NCBI RefSeq assembly: GCF_014324365.1
Contig: NZ_QEIG01000007.1
Location: forward strand, 186,001 to 250,000
Source: Algoriphagus sp. AK58
GTDB lineage: Bacteria > Bacteroidota > Bacteroidia > Cytophagales > Cyclobacteriaceae
DNA: 64,000 nt
Direction: 5' to 3'
The position numbers and the translations under genes are program-made. Under the pieces are notes generated by a model that was given only the letters and a program-made list of their open reading frames with translations, was not told the origin of the DNA and made no database searches. Positions 16,596-25,100 of this stretch are shown piece after piece; position 1 is the first letter of the stretch, and each line of letters begins with the position of its first letter.

Positions 16596-18605
16596 TCAAA
16601 AATGATAAATGGCGCAACCAGCTTGGATACCTGATCCCACGGAAATCATCAGGGCAATATCTCCCGGATTGACAAGGGATTTTTCTAGGGCATAGTCTAT
16701 TGCAAATGGGATGGACGAAGTGAATAGATCTTTAGCACCTTCGGTTAAGTCAATAAATTTTTCCCTAGGGAGATTTAGTTGATCTGCTAAAAGGTCGATA
16801 AACTCAGGGGAAATCTGTGGTGGAAAAACCCAATTGATTTGAGATAAGAGAAGACCTTCCTTGTGGAGTATTTCCAGTATCAGAGGAAAAACTGCTTCGA
16901 GGTATTTTTGCTCCAAGTCGGGGGATTTTTCAACATGTAGAAAAGGGCCTTTCTCCAGAGTTGTACAATTGATGGAGTAATCTTGGATCGATTCTGTTGA
17001 ATAGTTGAAAAGGATAGTTGACATTCCTTTCCCTTTGTCTGGATGTCGATCAAATATAACCGCAGAAGAAGCTTCTTTTAGTCCCAGGAGTTGGTCGGGA
17101 TGTAATTTCGCGTTGTTTTCGATTTCACTGGCGACAACCATTGCTGTTTCAAAATTTCCCGACGCAATCATCTGTTGTGCAACATAACAGGCGTTGAGAA
17201 AACCCAAAGACCCATTGAAGATATCAAAAGCGAAGGTTTTTCTGATTTCTGGGTCAGAATAGGTTGCATTCATATTCAACCTGCCTGCAAGTAAGGTTGA
17301 ATAAGCCGGTTCCAATACAAATTCGGATCGGTATACTCCACAATGAATCAAGAGTTCGATATCCCTACAGTGATACTGGGATTTTTCAAAGCAATTGGTG
17401 GCAGCACCATACAGCAATACCATAGAATCTTCCGTCTTATTGTCTTTCAATAGGGAAGTTCCTATGCTTTCTATTCGGATTCCAGGAAGTGTTGGACAAG
17501 TTAGGGCTATAGGTTCGGATTCAGTAGTTCGTGTTTTTTTTCCTGTATCCTGTTTTCGTAATCGATCAGGGAGATCATCGAAAACATAGAGTGCGGTGCC
17601 AGTAGTAAGTCCGGAAGCAGAAATTCCAAAAACCACTTTGTCCCCAGGCTGGATCCGATTGTTTTGGATTTGATCGAAGATGGCTACAAAATGAGAGGTC
17701 GAAGCTGTGTTTCCCCGTTCTTCCAGGTTGTCAATAGTATTGCTGTCGTTTAGAATGGGATTCTTTACCAAACTGTTGATTTCATTTCTTGCATTATTCA
17801 GGGTCATCCTGGAGGTTTGATGCAAGAGCAGGTGATGGAATTTGTCCAGGGCCCAACCAGCACGCTGCAAAGTATTCCATGAAAATTCGGCTCCCGATTT
17901 GATTCCTACATCTGTCAGGTTCACTGAATCCGTGTACATGATCCAGCCTCCCTTTTCGGATACTTTCGCTATACAATAAGGACTATACCGACCAAAAGTT
18001 TGAATATCAATTGAATGAAATCCAGTTTGGTTATTTTCTCCCTTTTCTAAAATTACAGCTGCCCCAGCATCACCCAGGGTCAGGCAAGCCAGTCTGGAAT
18101 CCATGAAATTCTCAATTTCTCTTTGGGCTGTATTCATCAGGTGGGTAATGTACTCTCCGCTTACTACCATCGCTCTTCGAATCGCCCCATTTTTTATCAG
18201 GGTGTTTCCTAGAAAGATGCCTGTGAACATACCCGCACAGGCATTGGTAATATCAAATGCAATAGCATGGTTAAATCCAAAATGTCTTCTAAGCTTGATA
18301 GCAGTGCTGGGTTCAAAAGAAAATCTATCCTTACTATCTATTTTAGAAATATTGCAACAAATCAAAAGGTCTATGTCTGCTGGATGATACTTGGAGTTTT
18401 TAAAACATTCAGTAACGGCATTGATGGCTAAATCCAGAGAGAACTCTTCCTGACCGGCAACCCGTCGGGATTTAATACCGGAAATCTTTTCTAAGGGAAA
18501 GCGAATCTGATTTTGGCAGCTATTCAATACTTCGCTGGTCGACATGGACTGAGAGGGAAGATAAATCCCCAAACTTTCGATTATCGTATTTTGCTGAGGG
18601 TCCAT
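16596..18605 (-). CDS. Tandem OleA/FabH-like thiolase fusion, 669 aa
   Basis: Two KAS III-type domains in one chain (~5-345 and ~375-669). Domain 1 keeps the full triad: Cys123 (DITNACAGMF), His262 (LLLHQTS), Asn299 (GNTAST). Domain 2 has Ser466 in place of Cys (DIFNGSLGF), Pro in place of His (VFPPQIS) and no matching Asn, so it should not be acylated. Both domains keep the Glu of the LEPST-type loop (Glu98, Glu432), which in OleA reaches into the partner active site. OleA-type enzymes join two acyl-thioesters head to head. In the lipstatin pathway a LstA/LstB pair acts as an unequal heterodimer; here the two halves would be covalently joined. First gene of the minus unit with P450 and PPTase. 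Confidence 0.85.
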   Translation of the reverse strand: MDPQQNTIIESLGIYLPSQSMSTSEVLNSCQNQIRFPLEKISGIKSRRVAGQEEFSLDLAINAVTECFKNSKYHPADIDLLICCNISKIDSKDRFSFEPSTAIKLRRHFGFNHAIAFDITNACAGMFTGIFLGNTLIKNGAIRRAMVVSGEYITHLMNTAQREIENFMDSRLACLTLGDAGAAVILEKGENNQTGFHSIDIQTFGRYSPYCIAKVSEKGGWIMYTDSVNLTDVGIKSGAEFSWNTLQRAGWALDKFHHLLLHQTSRMTLNNARNEINSLVKNPILNDSNTIDNLEERGNTASTSHFVAIFDQIQNNRIQPGDKVVFGISASGLTTGTALYVFDDLPDRLRKQDTGKKTRTTESEPIALTCPTLPGIRIESIGTSLLKDNKTEDSMVLLYGAATNCFEKSQYHCRDIELLIHCGVYRSEFVLEPAYSTLLAGRLNMNATYSDPEIRKTFAFDIFNGSLGFLNACYVAQQMIASGNFETAMVVASEIENNAKLHPDQLLGLKEASSAVIFDRHPDKGKGMSTILFNYSTESIQDYSINCTTLEKGPFLHVEKSPDLEQKYLEAVFPLILEILHKEGLLLSQINWVFPPQISPEFIDLLADQLNLPREKFIDLTEGAKDLFTSSIPFAIDYALEKSLVNPGDIALMISVGSGIQAGCAIYHF

Positions 18606-18765
18606 TTAGCCAACATTTGAATGCTTTATCAATTGAATCACCATGTGATCCGGAAGTATTTTCTTCGTTAATAGTGAAAATTCAGGGTTATTTTTTTCTC
18701 GATTCGGAATAATTACTGATCAGTGCTGTGTGATATTTTTTATTGGACTAAACCGATTTTTCATA

Positions 18766-18794
18766 TTGCGATTCACTTAAAGATATTATATCTT
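18766..18794 (+). promoter_or_regulatory. Divergent control region of the biosynthetic cluster
   Basis: Between the two divergent units (18606-18818) lies TTG (18766-18768), an 18-base spacer and TATATCTT (18787-18794), a weak match to the Bacteroidota promoter. The second box is part of a 15-base palindrome, aagatat-t-atatctt (18780-18794), a plausible operator. No regulator gene is present in the cluster. Confidence 0.35.
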
Positions 18795-18818
18795 CTCTAA
18801 AAATTAGAACAGAAAGGC

Positions 18819-19088
18819 ATGCTTTTATTGGTAAAATTGGGGAAAAGAAAAATAAAATTTTTTGACTCATTTGAGCCTTTGAAAAAGCAATTGAGTGGAT
18901 CGTTTACTCACCCAAACGACTTGTTAGAAATTGGTGATTTTTATCATCGATTGATTAAAAAAGGATTCATTAAAATTCTTTTACCGGGAAAAGAGATGTG
19001 TTCTGCATGTAGGATCTCCATTCGGGTAAGGACTTTTAATCAGTCCAAAATTGATGTTAATCCCTTCTTATGGAGGCCATGCTACTAA
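18819..19088 (+). CDS. Small ORF coupled to the acyl-AMP ligase, 89 aa
   Basis: I do not recognise a family. The ORF is lysine-rich, with KIKFFDSFEPLKKQLSGSF and one CSAC pair near residue 62. Its TAA stop shares a base with an ATG of the next gene (TAATG at 19086-19090), the arrangement of translational coupling, which is the main reason to list it. It could equally be a non-coding leader with a chance ORF. Confidence 0.35.
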   Translation: MLLLVKLGKRKIKFFDSFEPLKKQLSGSFTHPNDLLEIGDFYHRLIKKGFIKILLPGKEMCSACRISIRVRTFNQSKIDVNPFLWRPCY

Positions 19089-20803
19089 TGCCAAAGTCCT
19101 TAGTTGATATTCTATGTTGGCGGGCAAAGTACCAAGCGGATACCATTGCATATCGGTTTTTGATTGATGGAGAATTTGAGGAGGAGTCGATTTCTTACCA
19201 GGAGCTCGATAGGAGAGTCCGTTCATTTGCGAGCTGTCTTCAAGAGGATGTAAGCGAAGGCGAGAGGGCGCTGATACTCCTGCCGGCAGGGATCGATTTT
19301 ATTGTGGCCTATTTTGCTTGCCTGTATGCTAAAATCATAGCTGTTCCTGTTTTTTCACCACATTCCGCCCGCCTGGAAGCCTCATTAGAAAATATCTTCC
19401 GAATAGCGGAAAATTCGAAACCTGCTTCTTTTATTCTAAGCAGGGATCTTTTGGAGGCAATTCAATCAAGAAATTCACTAAAACAAAGATTTCTGGGAAT
19501 TAAACTATTGGCAATTTCTGAGGAAGTCATCAGAGGAAATCCTGAGAATTGGAGAAAGCCAACAATTGAAGGTGAGGATATAGCTTTTCTTCAGTACACC
19601 TCAGGGTCTACCAATGCTCCAAAAGGAGTAATGGTGACCCACCAAAATTTACTGCACAACCTTGCTTTTATTCAAGAAGCATTTGGTCAGACGGGCAAAA
19701 GCCGGACAGTCATATGGTTGCCTCCTTACCATGATATGGGGTTGATTGGTGGAATTTTACAGCCTCTGTATACAGGAAATGAAGTCACACTTCTTCCGCA
19801 CTTGATGTTTCTTCAAAGGCCCTTTAGATGGTTGGAGGCGATCACACGTTTTAAAGCAACTACCAGTGGAGGACCAAATTTCGCATACGAATTATGTCTT
19901 AAGAAAATCAGACCCGAGCAAAGAGAAATCCTGGATCTGAGTTCTTGGGAGGTGGCATTTAATGGAGCAGAACCCATCAATCCCAAGACTTTGGATGAAT
20001 TTTCTGATTTTTTTGCCCCCTGTGGCTTTCGGAAAGAGGCGTTTTTACCCTGTTATGGATTGGCTGAAGCCACACTTTTGGTTTCTGGTTCCGTGAAATC
20101 TGCCTTGCCAAAGGTTAGGAATTTTGAACTATCCGGCCTGGAAAAAGGAAAAGTATTACTTGCCAAAGAAGCTACTGAAGGTACCAAACGTCTTGTAAGT
20201 TGTGGCCCGAACCGGGATGGGCAGGAAGTTAAAATTGTAGATTTCGAAACGCTATTGCCCTGTGAGTCAGACCGGATTGGAGAGATCTGGGTAAGCGGTC
20301 CCAGTGTTGCCAAAGGGTACTGGCATATGCCTTCGGAAACAGCCGCCACATTTGAAGCAAAGATTGCTGGAGCAGAGGATAGGCAGTATTTGCGTACTGG
20401 AGACTTAGGTTTTTTACTTGACGAGGATTTGTTTGTGGCAGGTCGGATCAAAAACCTAATCATCGTTGACGGAAAAAATCATTATGCCCATGACATAGAA
20501 AAAACGGTGGAGCATTCTCATCCCAGTATTTGGTCATCGGGTTGCGCTGTGTTTTCCATTGAAGTTGATGGAAAAGAAAGGGTCGTCGTGGTGGCAGAGG
20601 TTCAACCAAAGCTAATTGAGAGCCAGGCAACGGTCATCAGAGCGATTAGAAATGCAATTTCTGAAAGTCATCAACTGCCCGTCCATGAAATCAAATTAAC
20701 TCTACCAGGAACCATCCCAAGGACTACCAGCGGAAAAATCAAACACTTTCTCTGCAAAAAGAACTATTTATTGGGGGTTATTAAAGAAATCGTTTTGACA
20801 TGA
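19088..20803 (+). CDS. Fatty acyl-AMP ligase (FAAL), 571 aa
   Basis: Adenylates a free fatty acid and passes it to an acyl carrier protein. AMP-binding core YTSGSTNAPKGVMVTHQNLL (~168-187), then WLPPYHDMGLIGGIL, which is diagnostic of the FAAL group, and YRTGDLG-like LRTGDLGFLL plus RIKNLIIVDGKNHYAHDIE near the C-terminus. In-frame ATGs at 19070 and 19079 would add 3-6 residues; 19088 is chosen because of the TAATG overlap. The partner is probably the N-terminal ACP of the PKS two genes on. Overlaps the next gene by 4 bases. Confidence 0.9.
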   Translation: MPKSLVDILCWRAKYQADTIAYRFLIDGEFEEESISYQELDRRVRSFASCLQEDVSEGERALILLPAGIDFIVAYFACLYAKIIAVPVFSPHSARLEASLENIFRIAENSKPASFILSRDLLEAIQSRNSLKQRFLGIKLLAISEEVIRGNPENWRKPTIEGEDIAFLQYTSGSTNAPKGVMVTHQNLLHNLAFIQEAFGQTGKSRTVIWLPPYHDMGLIGGILQPLYTGNEVTLLPHLMFLQRPFRWLEAITRFKATTSGGPNFAYELCLKKIRPEQREILDLSSWEVAFNGAEPINPKTLDEFSDFFAPCGFRKEAFLPCYGLAEATLLVSGSVKSALPKVRNFELSGLEKGKVLLAKEATEGTKRLVSCGPNRDGQEVKIVDFETLLPCESDRIGEIWVSGPSVAKGYWHMPSETAATFEAKIAGAEDRQYLRTGDLGFLLDEDLFVAGRIKNLIIVDGKNHYAHDIEKTVEHSHPSIWSSGCAVFSIEVDGKERVVVVAEVQPKLIESQATVIRAIRNAISESHQLPVHEIKLTLPGTIPRTTSGKIKHFLCKKNYLLGVIKEIVLT

Positions 20804-22107
20804 AATTTGGAATATTTATCGATTTACAGTTGCCGCGTCCTTGGAATGAAGGGGATGAATCCAGGCTTTTTCAGGAAGCTTTGGAGCAGGTTGAGTTGGC
20901 AGATCGGCTCGGAATTGAGTATGTCTGGGTACAGGAGCATCACTTCCTGGAGGAATATTGTCATTCCTCGGCACCGGAAGTATTTCTTGCCGCCTGCTCC
21001 CAACGTACAAAAAACATCCGTCTTGGTCATGGCATCGTGGCAATGTCTCCCAAGTTCAATCACCCTGCAAGGATTGCCGAGCGACTGGCTACACTCGATA
21101 TCCTCAGTGGCGGAAGAGTGGAATGGGGTACAGGAGAATCCGGTTCACGAATGGAATTGGAAGGCTTTGGGGTCGATTTTGTAGATAAACGCCCGATGTG
21201 GTCAGAGGCTGTTCAGGAAACAGCAAAAATGATGTGCACCAATCCATATCCCGGATTCCAAGGGAAGTATTTTTCAATGCCCCATCGAAATGTGATTCCA
21301 AAACCCCTTCAGAAACCTCACCCGCCTATCTGGGCTGCTTGCTCCAATCGAGACAGTTTGAAGTTGGCGGCCCAATTGGGACTTGGAGGGCTGACTTTTG
21401 CTTTTGTAAACGCCGAGGAGGCCAAATTTTGGGTAGATGAGTATTATGAAACCTTCAAGCAGGAATGCAAACCACTGGGGCAGTCAGTAAATCCAAACGT
21501 GGCTATGCTTACAGGCTTTATGTGCCATGAGGATAATGAAGTCGCCCACAGCCGCGGCTATGACGGTTCTCAATTTTTTGCCTATGGATTGGGGCATTAT
21601 TGGAGAGACGGGGTACACATACCTGGGAAAACTGATCTTTGGGGGGAATTCAAAAAACGACCCGAATCAGTAGACCAACAAATTGAACGAGAACGGAAAA
21701 AGGCGGGAATGAGGGGAATTGGGAACCCGAAGCAACTGATAGAGAATTTCAGGGAATTGGAAAATGCAGGAGTAGATCAACTGATACTCTTGCAACAATG
21801 CGGTGCCTACCAGCACGAACATATTTGCGAATCATTGGAGCTGTTTGCTAAAGAAGTACTGCCAGAATTCAAGGAAAGAGATGCAAAACGAGAAATGGAG
21901 AAGTTGCGGGAATTAGAATTCTTCATTGCGAAGGCAAGTCAGAATATTAAACGCTCGGAGCCCATGAAAGAGGTCCCCCCGGTACAGGCATATCCGCTAA
22001 GTTGGGCTAAGTCCAGTCCGGCCAACCCAAGCGGGACACCGGACAGAAGACCGGGAATGACGGCATTTTGGCAAATGCAGGTGGGGGGGAAAGGTTCCAA
22101 AAAGTAA
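20800..22107 (+). CDS. LLM-class flavin-dependent oxygenase, 435 aa
   Basis: Bacterial-luciferase-like TIM barrel: begins MKFGIFIDLQLP, then WVQEHHFLEEYCHSSAPEVF, GHGIVAMSPKFNHPARIAER and the flavin-phosphate segment GGRVEWGTGESGS. The C-terminal ~70 residues are longer than usual and rich in Pro and Gly. Such proteins next to PKS/NRPS genes hydroxylate or oxidatively cleave carrier-bound chains using reduced FMN. No flavin reductase gene lies nearby. ATGA overlap with FAAL; 47 bases before the PKS. Confidence 0.88.
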   Translation: MKFGIFIDLQLPRPWNEGDESRLFQEALEQVELADRLGIEYVWVQEHHFLEEYCHSSAPEVFLAACSQRTKNIRLGHGIVAMSPKFNHPARIAERLATLDILSGGRVEWGTGESGSRMELEGFGVDFVDKRPMWSEAVQETAKMMCTNPYPGFQGKYFSMPHRNVIPKPLQKPHPPIWAACSNRDSLKLAAQLGLGGLTFAFVNAEEAKFWVDEYYETFKQECKPLGQSVNPNVAMLTGFMCHEDNEVAHSRGYDGSQFFAYGLGHYWRDGVHIPGKTDLWGEFKKRPESVDQQIERERKKAGMRGIGNPKQLIENFRELENAGVDQLILLQQCGAYQHEHICESLELFAKEVLPEFKERDAKREMEKLRELEFFIAKASQNIKRSEPMKEVPPVQAYPLSWAKSSPANPSGTPDRRPGMTAFWQMQVGGKGSKK

Positions 22108-22154
22108 ACCCCATTCGATCAAGAATAAAAATGATGAGGTTGAATTAAGGCAGC

Positions 22155-25100
22155 ATGGACTCAAGAAAGATTCAAGATTGGTTAGTCTCGCAACTTGCTG
22201 AACAGTTGGAGCTCCCTCCTTCTGAGATAAATATTCATGAACCCTTTTCGAATTATGGATTAAGCTCTCGCGATTTAGTTACGCTTTCAGGGGATTTGGA
22301 AGAATGGCTCGGAAGAAGGTTGTCACCTAGTTTGGCATACGAATATCCCAGTATACTGTTACTTTCCAACCATTTGGCAGATGACAGGGATGTGGATGGT
22401 CTGTCTAAAAACACAGAGTCATTTGGAGAATCCAAGGAGCCCATTGCCATCATAGGGATGAGCTGTCGATTTCCCGGAGCAAATGACCTGGAATCCTTTT
22501 GGAAGCTTATTCTGAACGGCGTGGATGCCATATCCGAAATTCCGGAAGACCGCTGGCCCAAGCAGGCGTATTTTAATCCAGATCCTTTGGCTCCGGGAAA
22601 ATCCATTTCCAAATGGGGAGGATTTCTCGAACATGTTGATCAGTTTGACCCTTTCTTTTTTGGGATTTCCCCAAATGAAGCCAAACAGATGGATCCTCAG
22701 CAGCGATTGTTGTTGGAATTGTCCTATGAGGCACTTGACCATGCCGGCCAAAATATTGAACAACTCGAAGGAAGCCGAACAGGAGTGTTCATTGGGATTT
22801 CCGTAAATGAGTACAGTCAATTTCAATTGGAAAATCTTGCTGGAATTTCCGGACTCTCAGGAACGGGCAGTGCTCTGTCAGTTGCAGCAAACAGGATTTC
22901 TTATTTTTTTAATTTGAAGGGGCCAAGCATGGCAATAGACACGGCATGCTCTTCTTCTTTGACAGCATTGCATTTGGCCTGTCAGAGTCTAAGGAACGGA
23001 GAAACTTCAATGGCCCTAGCAGGAGGAGTGAACGTCATTTTGTCACCTGCACACTCGATTGCCTTCACCAAAGCTGGAGTACTTGCCTCTGATGGTCGAT
23101 GCAAGACCTTTGATGCAAATGCCGATGGATACGTAAGGGGTGAAGGTGGAGGGGTGGTTGTCTTGAAAAAATTATCCGATGCCTTGGAGGAAGGGGATCA
23201 AATTCTTGCCTTGATTGCAGGAAGTGCGGTTGCCCAGGATGGCAGAACAAACGGATTGATGGCACCCAACCGGGAATCCCAGGAAGCGTTACTTCGGGAA
23301 GCTTACCGAGTAGCAGGAGTTTCTCCAAACAGGGTTCAGTATGTGGAAGCTCATGGCACAGGGACCCTCTTAGGCGATTCGATGGAGGCAGCAGCCATCG
23401 GTACAGTCATTGGATTACAACAAAAGGATTCCAAATGCTCAATTGGTTCGGTGAAAACAAATATTGGGCATTTGGAGGCAGCAGCAGGAATTGCAGGATT
23501 GATCAAGGTAGTTCTATCTATGCAGCATCGAATCATTCCGCCAAGTCTTCACTTCCACCAGCCAAATCCCCATATTCCCTTTGAGTCCCTAAATCTTCAA
23601 GTACAAACCGAGGCAAAACCTTGGCCGGTGATTCCCGGTCAAAGTATCGCTGGTATTAGTTCATTTGGATTTGGAGGGACAAACGTGCACGTGGTTTTAC
23701 AAGATTGGGGTCAGGAAATTCATGAAGGAGAAAAGCTAAATGAGTCAAAAGAACCTATTGCTCATTTGATTCCGATTTCCGCAAACAGCCAGGAAGGTCT
23801 TGAATTGCTAGCATCCGAAATCAAGGAGCTAGTAGATTCCGAACGGATGTTCTCGCTTCGAGACCTCTGTTCAGCCACAGGGAGGCGACGAAGTGGAAAT
23901 GCTTTTAGAATGGCCGTTTTGGCCAAAACACGGGTAGAGTTGTCCAATTCTTTGGAGGCTTTTGTGAAAGGGCATCAAGATCCAAGTGTTTTAACTGGAG
24001 GGAAGGCCCCGAATAGGCAACCCAACCTAGTATTTGTTTTTTCCGGTCAAGGAGGGCAATGGCCTGGCATGGGAAAGGAACTATTAAATACTCAACCCGT
24101 TTTTAGTCAAACTATCGATGAGATCGGGGAGATTATTCAACAAGACTTTGGGTGGTCATTGCGGGATCTTTTGTTGGCCTCACCTTCTGAACATCCTTTG
24201 GATCAAATAGAGAGAGTCCAGCCTGCCATTTTTGCTATTCAGGTTGCACTTGCCAAACTTTGGAAAGATTGGGGAGTAAGTCCGGATGCAGTGATTGGGC
24301 ATAGTATGGGGGAGGTGGCTGCCGCTCATTTTTCTGGAATTCTGAGCCTAAAAGATGCCATTAGGATTATTTGTATCCGTAGCGAACGATTGAAAAAGTT
24401 GAAAGGTCAGGGGGCGATGCTCGCCACGGACCTTTCTTTAGATCAGGCCCTTGACTATGTAAGAAGTCATGAAAATTCTATTTCTATCGCGGCATTTAAC
24501 AGCCCAACATCCACGGTTCTTTCGGGTAATCCCAAGATATTGGAGTCCATCAAAAATTCACTGGAGATTCAAAACCGCTTCTGCCGATGGGTGAAGGTTG
24601 ACGTGGCTTCCCATAGCCCACAACTAGAACCCTTACGAGCTGAGTTGATTGAAGCCTTAACCGGTCTTGAGCCACAGACTTCCAGAATTCCTTTCTATTC
24701 AACCGTCACCGGCACCTTGGGGGATAACTTGACCTTTGATGCGAACTATTGGGTAGATAATATGAGAAAACCGGTGTTGTTTTCAAAAGCAGTTGCGCAT
24801 CTTTTGGATCAAGATTACACTCGGTTTATAGAGATTGGTCCCCATCCCATTCTGCTTAGTTCTATTCAACAAACTTGGAAACCTCATCACAGTGAATTGA
24901 GATTGCTACCTTCCATGCGAAGAGAAGAATCCGAGAGGGAAGTGATTTTGGGGACTTTAGGTATACTTTATGTAGAGGGTAATTCTGTCAAGTGGGATAA
25001 AATTTACCCGGGTCCTTCAAAAAATGTTTCTCTTCCAAGTATCCGATGGAACAAACAGAGGTATTGGATAGATTTCATAGGGTCCAATTCAAAAAAGCAA

